Assembly: GCA_025024175.1 (NCBI GenBank)
Contig: QCXZ01000003.1
Location: forward strand, 34,806,257-34,870,256
Direction of reading: 5' to 3'
Origin: Rhyzopertha dominica
Lineage: Eukaryota > Arthropoda > Insecta > Coleoptera > Bostrichidae
DNA: 64,000 bases
Position 1 is the stretch's first letter. Every line of letters begins with the position of its first letter. Shown here in pieces: positions 24,431 through 36,425 of this stretch. The translations under genes were made by a program, and so were the position numbers. The notes under the pieces were generated by a model, which was not told the DNA's origin, ran no database searches, and saw nothing but the letters and a program-made list of their open reading frames with translations.

Positions 24431-27400
24431 TTCACTTTGCAGCGGTTTTTTGATGAACGTTAGGGAAGGATCACTACATCAATATATGACGCAACAGAAG
24501 TGTGCTGTTTTGAAAAAGCGGTTTACTTTAAAACATAACTGTGTATTTTAATGTTCGAAGAGCCCTGCACGTAGTGCTACTTTGTTGTATTTTGATGTAA
24601 CGTTGTAATTCTTATCCATAAGCGCGGTATTGATTTATACGGAGTGTAAAACTTGCTTCTCGATGCATATATACTTTATATTTTAGGGTGCGCTTACGTG
24701 CGGAAGTTTGAGCTAACCATGTTATAATACAGCTCGTTTAATTTGTATCCAGTAGTCAATAGTTTGAAGATTGGCAACCGCAATAAAATATTGAGGTCAT
24801 CATTTAGTGTAATATGTGTTATTACTATTTTTTTTGTTACATTTGTATGTACAAAAAATAAACCATTTACTTTAATTTATCGTATATCACACTGACAATT
24901 ATTGAATATTCCTGAAGATGCTACAATATGCTGTAAGTTTCTGTAGAAGTTACCGAAGGGGTGTTAAACTGTTGATTTAGGTAAGAGATAGAATTGCTTA
25001 ATTTCGGTTAGCTGGGAGATAGTTTGGACAAATAATATGACATTTATTGAAATATTGATAACATATGATAATATTAAAACATCCAATGAATTGCCTTCAT
25101 TACGATGTTAGCAGCAGATATTAAGTAGAACTTCCAAGTACTTTAAATGCTACTATACGGAGTCTAAACACTGTTGATGATTGCGTGTTTATGGTGCAGT
25201 CGAACATTAACTGTTTTATAATGCTATTATTTGAATTTAAAAAGAACTGCTAGGCTTTGTTACAAATGCATATTTGTTTTTTTATGATAGTATCAGTACG
25301 CTTGTATAAGTTTTATACGGATTTAAAAATAGTGGGTCGCATGGTATTCGTCCGTTTAATTAAGGAATAAAGTTAGAGTGCCATAACAAATATAATTAAA
25401 TTGCTGCTTATTGCTTTTCAAACGGAATAGTTAATTTGGTAGGTGCTTTTAAATTTATATTTACGGTGATTTAGCACAAAGGCTCATTCGCCTTGCAAAA
25501 TTTAAAAATGCCGTCGGCACAGTGAAGGTTTAGATGTCCTACCGAATAATTAATTTATAGCTTCACGATTTGTTGACGTGGGTGAGACTACCGCCATTCG
25601 GCGCCCTTAAGTACACCTTTTTATGCCAGGCTTTCAGGGTAGCTTAAATGCCTTCGAGTTCGGCGGTGCGACATTTCTTTTTTATAGCACACTAAAGCTG
25701 CTGTGGACAAACATTAAATGAAATCGACATTAATTATTGCCGAGGTAATGCACACTACGCCTAAAATAGCACAGATATCTTTTTATAGTGTTATATTGTT
25801 GTTTACGAGCAAATACCGGAGGTTAAAATTATGCGTGTGTACATTTATTTACACAATTTGATGGCTATGTTTATTTATTTTGTTTTGTCCCAATGTTAGA
25901 ATTAATGTTAGGTACCACAGAAGCCATATCAAATTAGTTAATCCCTAGGTGGAGCTAATTTATTTATAATACCTAAAATATTAATGCAACTGCCATGCCA
26001 ATACTATGTTGTTTTACAACCTGAAGTCAGTATATTGCGACAGCTCAGCGAATAGAAGCGTCACGTAGCCTTTCAACAGACAACAGATAACCATGCATTT
26101 TAATGTCTTATTATATTATTTATTTATGTATTATAACCAGTCTTATTATGCGTTTATTATTATTATATAATGTATTATTATACCTAAAAACCATTGTGGT
26201 TGTGGTAAAGGTAAAGGACTTTTGCTACAACCAACGAGGCAAAATTTGAGATGTTAAAAAAGATTAACTTCCTTAGTTTCTTAATTTGTCTTAGGAAGTA
26301 GCTCAGAGTTTATTGTCACGGGATAGTTATTGAGAGTTATTGAGTAACCTGTTATCATATCACGAGACCGCAGAATGTCCAGTGTCATCATTTATATTGT
26401 CTGGTTATGTGTTTTGTCTTTTTATCGCTTATGTTGACGTTCGGACAGCAAACAACCAAAATCCGTACGTCTATAGAAACCTCTAACACGGCTCTAGTAG
26501 AGAATGGATTAGTATCCAAATTAGACGCTAGTTAGTTTTCAGGAAAAATTCCTGGTTTATTCTGCATTTTCCTATACAGCGATATGAGGTATTGTTTTAA
26601 GATGACCCAAAAATAAAACGATATTAGGGGATCTAAGATAATGGATGTAGCTTTGACATTCTGTTGTACAAATCTTTGTGAACGTACAACACTATCGTTT
26701 TCCAAAATTTCTAGTTATAAAAATTAACGAATTGCTACTTCAGCTCACAGTAGTGAAAATATACAGCAACATTGGTATAAAAAATAGAACTCGTACATTT
26801 TATAGCATTTCAAAATTTAAATTATTTCAGACTGAATAATTAACAGTATGGACTGCTTGAATCTGTTATTTTAAACTTTTTATTCGATTATTTTAGGTAT
26901 TTATGTAATTATTTTATAATTTCTGCCTGTTTTGCTAACTATGTCAAAAACTTATTGCATTGGTAAATTACAATATTAAGTAATTACTTTTTCACAGTAT
27001 TTAGAATCTATTTGGAAAGCAACACTTAATAACAAATAAATATGTAAATAAAAAAGCACGTTTTTGCCTAGTTTTGCATTAATCGAGTGATGTATACGTT
27101 CACTACAAATGGTACACATTTTGCTTTCCTCGTTTGTGGTCGTAATATATTGAAAGTATATCAGTAAAATCTCAGACATAAATAAATATAAGACCTTTAC
27201 GTTGCCTTTGCTATTCCACTCCCTACTCTGCTTGTTATTCAGTAGGCTCCTCATTTAGGTTGTTTTTCCAAATAAATCAAGGTGAATCTTTGATTCTAGT
27301 GCATTATTTATGTTATGTTTAATAAAAATTATACGTTCTAACTGATATTCAGTTACCCTTTTGGAATCCAACCATTTGCTATAGATCCGTTAAAAATTTA

Positions 27401-27765
27401 ATATATTTTTGAATAAGGGATGATATTTTCACGGTTTTATGCGCCTTGATCTGTGATTTTTTGAAATTGCTGGGATTAATTCACCATTACTATATCCTGA
27501 ACGTAGATCACTGTTTATTCTTTTTAATTTTTCTAGCGAATGCTAGTGTTACAGGGTAAGTTATGGAAAGTATATTATTTTCCTATATAACCAATAGATA
27601 AATTAACCTAATTTCAGTATTTGTTATCTGTATTACTAGTTGTGACATTGAAATATGCCGATTGATTTTGGTGTAGGTACATGTTAATTGAAGGTAAAGT
27701 AAGTAAACCATTAAAAATAGACGAAAGTATGACAGTAAGGAAATAAAAAAAATATAAAAAATAAA
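24431..27765. other. Intronic stretch with one GC-richer block
   Basis: Bases 25500-25760 form a compact CpG-bearing unique block (for example CGCCATTCGGCGCCC at about 25590) between AT-rich flanks, a candidate non-coding conserved element. The rest shows nothing recognisable. Short open frames such as minus 26976-27254 have no motif. Confidence 0.3.
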
Positions 27766-28063
27766 TAATCGATATATCGATTTTCGATCAACTTTTTTGA
27801 CCTTCCGAAAAATCGATTTATCGGATTATCGATTTCGATTTTTAAATATCGATTATCAATTGTGGATGAGATTATCAATATTAATTAATGCTAAATTTCC
27901 ATTTATTTATTTTTATTAAGCTACAATAAGAAGTATGGCCATTCGAGTTTCTCAGATGTTGCTAAAATATCTCCTGGAAAAGATAAATGTTGTAAATCGA
28001 AATTATTGATATTGATAATTAATTATCGATAAAACATCTATTATTGAGAATTCGATAATCCAT
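27766..28063. repeat. Dense ATCGAT/TATCGATA motif cluster
   Basis: Repeated ATCGAT cores and TATCGATA-like sites occur in both orientations (for example ATCGATATATCGATTTTCGA at 27768 and TTATCGATAAAACATC at 28023). TATCGATA is the DREF/BEAF-type site in Drosophila. Here it may equally be a decayed palindromic repeat next to the Tc1 fossil. Confidence 0.35.
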
Positions 28064-28079
28064 CCCATTCTTGATTCTA

Positions 28080-28440
28080 CTGTGTTCTTTCTATCGGTCT
28101 ATCTTCAGTCGATTACGCGGATGCTCAATGATGAATTTCATCACCACATGTGGACGGTAAGGAAAGAACCCAAAACTTCTTATTCGGCGATAGTCTGCAT
28201 CCGATTTGGACTTTCACGTTCCGTAAACCATCTGGTGTAAGATGTCGATCTTGGTGTACAGAGCTTATTCGCCAACGCCCTCCGGTATTTGGTCTACTTT
28301 GAACCACGCTCGTCAACAACCGACTGCCGTACATAGACTCCTGGTCGTTCTAGTAGCAATATATCTAAGATAATAAACCGGCATCTTGTAAATCCACGCC
28401 ACCTGTTAAACTCGCTAACTTGACGAAAATGTGCCACTGC
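28080..28440 (-). pseudogene. Tc1-like transposase, N-terminal-region fossil
   Basis: This segment resembles 58995-59345 over most of its length. Shared stretches include AAAACTTCTTATTC, and GTTCTAGT(A/T)GCAATAT is followed in both by TCCACNNNNCNCC and TTGACNAAAA. In the minus strand one frame reads YRPHVVMKFIIEHPRN, equivalent to the SYRPHLV segment that precedes the catalytic part in Tc1-type transposases. The sequence stops before the catalytic D and has frameshifts, so it is a truncated dead copy of the family at 58555-59345. Confidence 0.6.
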
Positions 28441-30500
28441 AGTTGACCACAAATTATGATAAAAAGTTCATCGACAAGGCTATAAAAGCTGATCGATTTT
28501 TGTCTTAATGAAAACATCCATACCAAAATGTATGCATAGAATTTGGGGTTGCATTATTGAGATCAATTATTTGATTCTAAAACTTAGATCAAAACTATAG
28601 TGATTGTGTTGTACTGTTGTAAATAATTTTTCAAATTTTGGAAATTGGAGTTTAGCATGTTTCAAGCTAATGGTAAATACTTTCTTTATATCGTGACCTA
28701 CACAAATATGTTTCAATACTAATACTAGTATTGTAAAACTTAGACCTGCAGTACATATTCGGGATTGGTGATAAACAAAGATGTTTCGCGGACGTAATAA
28801 CGTTTGGTTTATTGTTCTTAATGACGAATTCCGCATAGTCGTACTTCTGATATTAATCAGCATTAGTATTACAAACTTGCGCCACGAACACATTCACAAA
28901 ATATCAAATGAAGTCCGTAGCCTCCGCAGATGTACCGCATTGATAGTTCTATTCACTACTTGTCTGCAGATTACCCGTTTCCTGTCTGGCTCTTTATACA
29001 TTTCCAGCACCGACGCGTGATTTGTATACCGAATTACAACCGGTTCTGTTATTGCCGGCGGATTTCATTTTCAGGTTGAACGAGCAAAATCATTTTCATT
29101 TTTCAATGTTGCCCCGTTCGTTATATGAGTTATGTAGTGTTAGGTTCATTAAAACTGCGCTCAAATTATCGTTATTATGGCTCAAACTCGATAATGGATT
29201 GTGGCGAGGCTGTATTTTCGTTTTTACTGTTTACGGATAAAAATAAATTGATTTACTCTGGATGTACTGTTGTCAAGCTATGATTTTGTTCTAGTTATAC
29301 GTCAGAGCCATAAATAACTCGTGAGGCGTTATTTATTTTTGCAATTAACATTAATTGTTAATTGTTAGTTTCATAGTGTAAAGTGTACATTAAAATATTG
29401 CCTTTTAGACTCAAAAAGATGTATCAAAGGACAATAATTAACCGTAAGTCAGTAACCCAGACGGTATAAGCATTGTATCTAGTCGAGTTTTTTTTTAAAC
29501 TTCATAAATTTGGTGCAATTTGACACCTACTGTTTTAACGGATGGGCCAGCACTTATAATATTATGATTTCGCAGCGAACTATGCATCTGTACCACAGGA
29601 AGCTGCTGTAAAAGTCTCACGTTACTTTTTCATTGCGTGTAAAGAGCACGTGTATTCATAGTTGACATTTTGTGACTGTGAAGGTGAACGTAGGATTAAT
29701 TGTTCTGAAACATTTGCCCTAAGTAATTTGTACTTCAAATTTTAGAGTCGTTGCTTTTCTCGGAAACTACAAAAACTAAATGTGTGTTCCTAGAGGCAAT
29801 CATCCGTCAGAAATAAATAAATAATGAATTTGATGTATGTAATTTTGTTAATATTGCACTGTCTTACAATTTCTGTGTGCACTGTCACGATAAAAAAGTA
29901 TGTTCATTAAAATTAGTTTAGTAGAAACCAACTGATGCGCTGTGAATTTCTCGTTTCTGTCGGAGGGGCCGTTTACCGAAAGAAACGCTCGGAGTAGCAA
30001 GCAAATAGCCTAGAGGAATACATGTTATTTATAACTTGTATAAGGAGACTGACTTGTTCTTGTCTGAAATTGCACTTCACGCCAACGGATAGTATGTGTA
30101 CATTGCGTCGCTACGCTAGGGCATGTGTTCTAAACTCAATAACCCCATAATACGTTTTTCGAGCGAGTGGTACGGTTCGATGGAGCTTATTTCACTAACT
30201 TAATCGTTCGCTTGATTCTTTAGCTTTTAAATAACACTTTTTAGATGACCGTTTTTGTTTTAAATTATAATGCTAAAATCTAAATACTGGCTAAATTTCT
30301 TCTTAAATTAGCATGTTTGCTTATACTCAGTTAGTTTTAATTACCTTAAAAAAAGTTTTTTTTGTTAGTAACTATCAAGTTGGCAAGAGATCTGTATTTG
30401 TCACAGCGTTAAAAAAATTCCTGGATATCCGCGCAATTGCATTTTATTTGTATATCGGTGTTTGTTTTTAATTGCTGGAAATTTTGCGAGTTAAGTCATA
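28441..30500. other. Intronic stretch, nothing recognised
   Basis: Overlapping open frames at 28567-29240 on both strands have no family features. The base composition at 28780-29200 is a little more balanced. No exon with a convincing pair of splice sites was found. Confidence 0.35.
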
Positions 30501-30509
30501 AGAGGTGGT

Positions 30510-30760
30510 GTAGTTAAAGGCCGCCGGTGCCGGCGCCGGCGCACTTCCGCAAGTACATCAGTTATTTACTTGAAAACAACTGTAACAAAAATTGCCGACA
30601 CCCAAAAAATGAATTAGAAACATTCTCCATGGCCTGTGAATACTAAATAAAGTAGCTTTATACAAAGAATAATTAGTAATTAAAATATTTTTAAAATCAG
30701 TTATCTGGAAAAGATAAATTGTGACGTCATGTACCGGTGCCGGCCGCCATTGTTGTTTTG
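30510..30760. promoter_or_regulatory. CpG-rich patches with a CRE, possible promoter or LTR
   Basis: The 12-bp palindrome GCCGGCGCCGGC (30529-30540) and the 11-mer CCGGTGCCGGC, present at 30524-30534 and 30734-30744, stand out in AT-rich sequence. A perfect CRE TGACGTCA (30722-30729) lies just before the second copy. A BEL/Pao gag fossil starts about 0.7 kb downstream, so this may be the retroelement 5-prime regulatory region. It might instead be an alternative promoter of the kinase gene. Confidence 0.3.
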
Positions 30761-31429
30761 GTTTGTGTTCTAGCTAAGCATTTGTGCATATTGTGCTTTG
30801 TAACAATGTTTTTATGTTCCGTCTCTAATCTTGCATTTACCAGATCAGCCAATTACGTACTTGGTGTACATTGATTTTTAATGCATTAACGTAGTTCACA
30901 ATGGAGTTGAGTTTTGAGAAAGAACAATACGATAATTTACCAAAGTCGCCTTGTCCAAGAATATTTTTTAATAGTTAGTCCTGCAGATTGCCATAATACA
31001 ATATATGTAATCTATTCTTCTATTGGACGACTAATTCTCACTCCTTTTGATTAAAAAAAACGAAACTAGTTATTGACATTATGATTGACACTGAGAAGGC
31101 GAGAATATATTATAATTATGGCTAGCAACGGGATTATCCGCATCGTATTCGGACTTGTCGCGGTACGTGATCGCATGACTAATTCAAATTTCTAGTTTAT
31201 GTTTGAGCTCACTTATTAAACACAAATTATTTTTTCTGCCAGTTTATATCTTCACAATTTATGCTGATTCGAGCTAACAGGTTATGAAAATTCAATTTAG
31301 AATTTTAGAGTTGTCAGTGTAACACAGATACTACCTAGAAAGTCTAAATGTTCCGCTTTTAAAGATTTGTATTTTCATATTCATTGCAAGACGCGTCCTG
31401 CAGACGAAATGTGTAGCGTAATTAATAAT

Positions 31430-31700
31430 AACATTAATAGCGGTAGTAAAAGTTGCAATAGTGGAATTAGCCCACTTATAATAATTGAGTTGCCAAAATT
31501 TAATGCTGATGTATTAAGATGGTTAATTTTTAAAGATATCTTTGTGAGCTTAGGTTAAAACACCAATAATGCAGACATTAAGACATTTCATTAACTGCGG
31601 TCTTCTTTGCAGGGTAAAGCTTTAAAAGTGATTGATTTATTTTCATTTTTGATTAATAATAAAATAATTACATGGGAGGCCTTGGCGGGCCCTATAATAA
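31430..31700 (+). pseudogene. BEL/Pao retrotransposon Gag fragment (DUF1759-like)
   Basis: The frame reads IIIELPKFNADVLRWLIFKD, then IFVSLG and a stop. After a frame change come NTNNADIKTFH, a stop, and LRSSLQGKALKVIDLFSF. This order, an ELPKF-x-G/A-D...W...F.D.F motif followed by a K-x-x-x-L-R-S-S-L-x-G-x-A motif, is that of the BEL/Pao Gag region annotated as DUF1759. There are two stops and one frameshift in under 300 bp. Pol is not visible downstream. It lies in the same orientation as the kinase gene. Confidence 0.75.
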
Positions 31701-32905
31701 CAAAAATAGCTGATCCAGAACCCTCATGTAGTGATAGAGAAGGCAGAGCTGTATCCTCGAAGAGTGATGGTGGTTGGTGTGGGTGTTGGAATGGTGTCTA
31801 CATTGTTCTATGTTTCTTTCAAAGTAAAAATGGTAATAGCTAACAGTTAGTGGAATGCGCTAAAGATAAATGATAACTGATTTTTGTGACCGTTATTTGA
31901 TTATAAATAGACTTCAACCTGCTTATACCTTTCAGCACTAGGCATGAAAGGATCGATCATTTGCGCACAAGTTTAGTTTTATATATATTAAGTCGTCTAA
32001 TTGAATGAATAACTGTGATAGAAATTGGCATGCTTCTTGTCATTTTAGAGATGACGGCTGAGGTTTTTTCTTCACATTCGACGATTCCTTACTAGAAAGT
32101 GTTCTTGCTATCACGCTAGCTTGTAGTCGACCATAGTGTATCTTTATTGTACTAATTACCTGTACTTTTAGCACACCGTGTTACGATGGTGGTCAAGACC
32201 ACGCCCAATATCCATCTTTGATAGTACTTATAAGATGAATTTTTTTTTAAATATAAAATATAAACTGAAGTCATTAATTGAAGGCAAAATCATATTTATT
32301 ATGATATTAGAATCAGACCATAAACTACACCCATATTTAGTCAGATACAAAATATATTGCTCTAGCAAATACTGGACTTATCTCTAGATTTGAAATACTT
32401 GTCAAGATGGCGGCGATGGTGATCTGAACGGCATCTCTGAAGTTAGTTACCTACGGATAAGAAAAAAAAATGTGTGAGCACTTTAGTCTAATAAACCGTA
32501 ATTCGTAGAATGAATACTATTTCGTATATAAGCAATTACGGTTACGTTAGGATTTTAATCAATTCAATCAATTAAAGTAACAAATTAACCAAATAAACAT
32601 AAGATGTTTACATACTAAATAAACTATTCCATTGTTACACATATGACTTAATTTGCAAATAAAGTAGCAAGCAGCGATCTATGAGACTGACTTATGCAGA
32701 GGGTTTTACAGCTTAATGGTCGGCCGTCATAAACTATTGGGATTAGTGGTACGCTTCAAAGTTCCTAAATGGGCCGTATTCAAAAAATCTTGTTGGCTAA
32801 AATTTTAACTTTTCCACTATAAATTTTTGAAATTTATTAGTTGTGATAATGTAGCAATCAATAAAACAATCAATATAACAAATTTTATTTAATGCAGACC
32901 TGATG
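31701..32905. other. Intronic stretch, nothing recognised
   Basis: No Pol domain of the retroelement and no exon were recognised. Bases 31700-31800 are locally GC-richer. The remainder is AT-rich. Confidence 0.35.
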
Positions 32906-33010
32906 CTAACTGGCGCGACCCACGACCTATTTTTATGTGATACTTTATTGGGTTTAAATTTTCCTATGTATAAAATAAAAGCCTTTGCACATCATAACGA
33001 ATTTATACAA
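32906..33010. repeat. 100-bp dispersed repeat, copy 1 (probable transposon end)
   Basis: From CTAACTGGCGCG through ATAAAATAAAAGCC to ACGAATTT, the sequence is nearly identical to 63902-64000, with a handful of mismatches. It lies just 3-prime of the minus-strand transposase fossil at 33319-33912, so it is probably that element's end. Confidence 0.75.
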
Positions 33011-33070
33011 ATTTAATATAAAAAATTACAAATTAGTACGTAGAAATACCATTGCTTTGGTAAATAAGCA

Positions 33071-33194
33071 AAACCAGTTCTATGCCGTGTTGTCTACACT
33101 AGACCTAAACTGCACTGATGAGCTGTAATGACAGCGAAATAGTACTATCTGCAGGTGGTTGAGGTGTAGACAGCACAGCATAGACATGCATTTT
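33071..33194. mobile_element. MITE, family A copy 1 (about 122 bp)
   Basis: It is nearly identical to 38358-38482 (only a few substitutions). Imperfect terminal inverted repeats are CTATGCCGTGTTGTCTACAC (33080-33099) and GTGTAGACAGCACAGCATAG (33164-33183), pairing at 18 of 20 positions. There is no coding capacity. The 14-mer TTAGTACGTAGAAA occurs both upstream (33033-33046) and at its right edge (33193-33206). Confidence 0.85.
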
Positions 33195-33318
33195 AGTACG
33201 TAGAAAATTATTTACATTTGTTAGAAAAAATTTAGAATAGTGCACAATAAAATTTATACACGGTATCGATTATCTTCATTACAGCTTGTTAATAAGAACA
33301 TTACAAGAAAGTCACAAA

Positions 33319-33912
33319 TTAAAAAAATAACTCACTACCACTTTCACTGCTAAAATCACGATTAAATTCTATTACTTGTTGTACATGATTCGCTCTGTAC
33401 CGATTTTCAATGTTCAGTACATGTCGCACTGAATTTCTCCATGCATCGACACTTGTTATTTCAGCTTCGTGTCTAATTTTTAGCAGCATTTCATTGCTGA
33501 ATTTTTCACCGGTGTTGAAAATGCAATGATATGGGGGTAATCGTAGAATGGTGTATCCACATTCAGAAGCGAGAATGTCAATTTTAAATTCCTTCGAATT
33601 TTTTTTGTGCCAAGCACTTACAAAAATTGTTTTTTGTGTAGCCCTCTTCGAAATATAAAGCTTATTTTCTTAAAAACTCTTGAATGGTTGTCTTATTAGT
33701 TGTTGTTATTTGGATCTTTACCCAGTTGCTTCGAATATTAACTAGCGTTGTCCATTACTATGACGCTGTTTGGTGGCAATTTGGGCAATAAAATGTTTTT
33801 AAACCAATTTTCAAACACTTCCGCATTCATATCAGAATGATAATCGGCGCTTGCATCTTTTAAATTTTTGCATCCAAGATACAGGGCTCCAGAATCGAAA
33901 CAATTTTCACCT
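33319..33912 (-). pseudogene. IS630/Tc1-like DDE transposase fossil (PPYHC family)
   Basis: The minus strand reads ENCFDSGALYLGCKNLKDAS, then ADYHSDMNAEVFENWFKNIL and LPKLPPNSVIVMDNAS followed by a stop. After frameshifts it resumes as FKIDILASECGYTILRLPPY and HCIFN. It ends with EITSVDAWRNSVRHVLNIEN and a stop at 33319. The VMDNAS motif (second catalytic Asp) and LPPYHC...N block belong to an insect DDE_3 transposase family. The segment after PPYHC that should hold the last catalytic Glu is deleted. Multiple stops make it a dead copy. A MITE (33071-33194) sits in its 3-prime flank. Confidence 0.85.
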
Positions 33913-34403
33913 CACCCTACGGATCTCATTAAATTAGGAAAGAATACGATTGAGTCATACTATTAGATTATGAGAAATATTTGTAGTTCAAATAATATTT
34001 TTTTAATACCAAGTAATGCTCATTTATTTATGTGTACGGAAAAAAATTCATAAAAGCCTAAACACAATTTTTGGATACGGTCCATTCTGCTGCAAAACAG
34101 TGGAACGTGTCGAACCCGTCTGTTATTTACGACAGCTTCAGGTAATATTTGTAAACCATTGTGGGCGGTAATCGGCTGTTCGTATAATGAGTCTCATAGA
34201 TCGTTGCTTGCAAGTATAAGTCAAATAGTAACAGTCAAATTGCAATACGTTCAGTACTGCTATATTCGTCACTCGTTTATTTCGTTTCGGGTTTCTGTCA
34301 TATTATATTTGAAGGGTATCGCAAAACCTTGCAAGTATAACTGCAATACGCGATATTTGCTAGTTGAGTTTAAACACCGCCCTTGATACATTGGCTCAAG
34401 AAT

Positions 34404-34471
34404 TTCAAACTTCAGTTTGGTTCGTTAGACCCAGAACTTCAAACTTCGTCTGGTTCACTGGACCCAGGATT
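34404..34471. repeat. Two-unit tandem repeat, 34-bp period
   Basis: Two units each begin TTCAAACTTC and end with GGACCCAG or AGACCCAG. An N at 34474 lies just after it. Confidence 0.7.
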
Positions 34472-34474
34472 GCN

Positions 34475-35639
34475 TTTTTTTTTCTCAGCTCACTAGAGCA
34501 AGAACCACTGGTACATCTTCTAACGGGAGACTGTTCCATTGTTCTGTAATGTTCTTGTCCTTTTTCATCTTCAGCGAAAGTGAAACTGTAGCTATAGTAA
34601 CATTGCATAAATCGCCACTTATGGCTCCATCTTTTAAGAACTACACTTGGCTGTAAAAGTGTTTACCCTCCTACTTTTTGTCTTCAGAATTTAAGTTTTA
34701 TGAGAATATTTTTGAATGCTGTCTTAATCAATTATTTCCACAACCATAAAAGTCATTTCTCATAATTTTTCGAAAAGATCATTGACATTGCCACTGCTTC
34801 GGAGTTACATCAATTTTTACTAAATAAAACTCTAATTTCTACCTCGATTTGGTAGTTTTGCGCCACTTACAATTATTGGCTTATTAATATAAAAGATGTG
34901 TTATTCTTAACCCCACTTTTTGTTTTAATGTGGTATTTATACTGGATACAATCTAATGAAGTGAAGTGAACATCAGTTCTTCTGATTTGGAGCGTTGGCG
35001 TATTTGTTTTGAATTCAAAATGTCCTCACGAGAAACAGGAAAAATTTTAAATTCTTAACTTAGATATGGGAGGTGTCGCTCTTCTGACACTGTAATGATT
35101 TTAAATCCGCAATTTCTGCAAGAAATACACTCAGCTTTACGGTTTTTATCCGCTTTGCCCTTCAGAAGTTAACAACATTGTCGCCGCTACGTCCAGCGGC
35201 GTACTTAACATAATTGAAATAGTCAAGTAATAAAACTGGAATTGCAAATTCCGGAGGCCGTTCTGCCGTCGCTAAAACTGCATTTCGTGGCGGGCATCTA
35301 AATTTATTTGACGTTGTCCGTTATATTTATGTTTTTATCTATCTAGCGGCTTGTTTATACCGAAAAGTAATTGCTCATTGCGAAGCTTGTAATAACTTTA
35401 AGTAAGAAACCTTATTAAGCAGGCTAGTTATCAAGTGGTGGAGTAATACATCGTTAACGTTAAAAACGTATAATTAAACATCGAGAAATGCGATAAAAAT
35501 ATTGAGTTATGAAACGCCCTGTCGATAACGATAGCTAGTAGTTCAGATGCAGTCGAAACATTTTAATGCTTTTAATCACCACCGAGTGCTAATGGTTGTC
35601 CAGACGATGAATGTTATATTACGTTATGCAGGGTGTCCC
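34475..35639. other. Intronic stretch, nothing recognised
   Basis: Mixed AT-rich sequence. A CpG-bearing patch at about 35160-35300 has no identified function. Confidence 0.35.
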
Positions 35640-36425
35640 TAAAAGGTCTTTACTTCTAAGTAAAGATATCTTAGTCTAAAAGTTGATACTAAGATATATC
35701 CAGCGTGTTGAATTTTAAATTCTGTTTTTGAAATTTTGCAGGCATTGAAGTATTTAAAGAAAATTTTGTATTCGAGGTTCTTTTGGGTAAAGGAATTCAA
35801 ATTGCCCAAAAAACAATAACGTGTCCATATATTCTGCATTGGTTTTTTGAATTAATAAAAGAACTAAAAAGACTTTTGAACCTTAACAAAAGGTTACTAG
35901 TCTTAAATTTGACAATAGTTTTATTTTTTTATTTAGATAAAAATATGGCAACTAACCTGATAACGTTAATTGTTGTGTTAGCGTTTGTTTATTTTGTAAT
36001 CAAAGCCTGCTTGAAACATTGCATGTTCTTAAAATACTTGAGTTGCATTGCATTACTAAAATGCTAATATCTCGAAAAGGAAACTTTTACAAGGTGTACA
36101 TTTTTTATGGAAAAAGTTTAGATAAACAGATATGTCGGCCGCAAAAAATAGATACCGGGAAGCACAAAAAATGACGGTTTAAGTCGGTGGAAAACCCTGT
36201 AGATGGCGCCACATGCAAGTAGCAGTCAATACATCAATATACATACTTGAATTCCTTGGGCTAGAAATAGAAAACCCCCGAATACAAAATGTTCTTTAAA
36301 TAGTTCAATGTCTGCAAAAGCTGTTGAAGAATGTAAAAATGAAATTTTATTTTTAACATCCTGTATCTTTGGGAGAATCAACTTTTGGACTAAGATAAGT
36401 TATTTAAATCGGTTTATTTTGGTCT
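35640..36425. mobile_element. Inverted-repeat DNA element, family B copy 1
   Basis: Imperfect inverted ends pair over at least 60 bp. ATCTTAGTCTAAAAGTTGAT (35668-35687) matches the reverse complement of ATCAACTTTTGGACTAAGAT (36377-36396) with one mismatch. The match continues inward towards AATTTTAAATTCTG. The left edge lies by GCAGGGTGTCCC (35627-35638). The interior has a 94-codon open frame (35783-36067) without recognisable motifs. It is probably non-autonomous. Part of it is repeated at about 56730-57215. Confidence 0.7.

Noticed and set aside
30901..30981. Short ORF MELSFEKEQYDNLPK... as a first coding exon
   Set aside because: It ends in a stop after 26 codons, has no donor site before the stop and no known homology.
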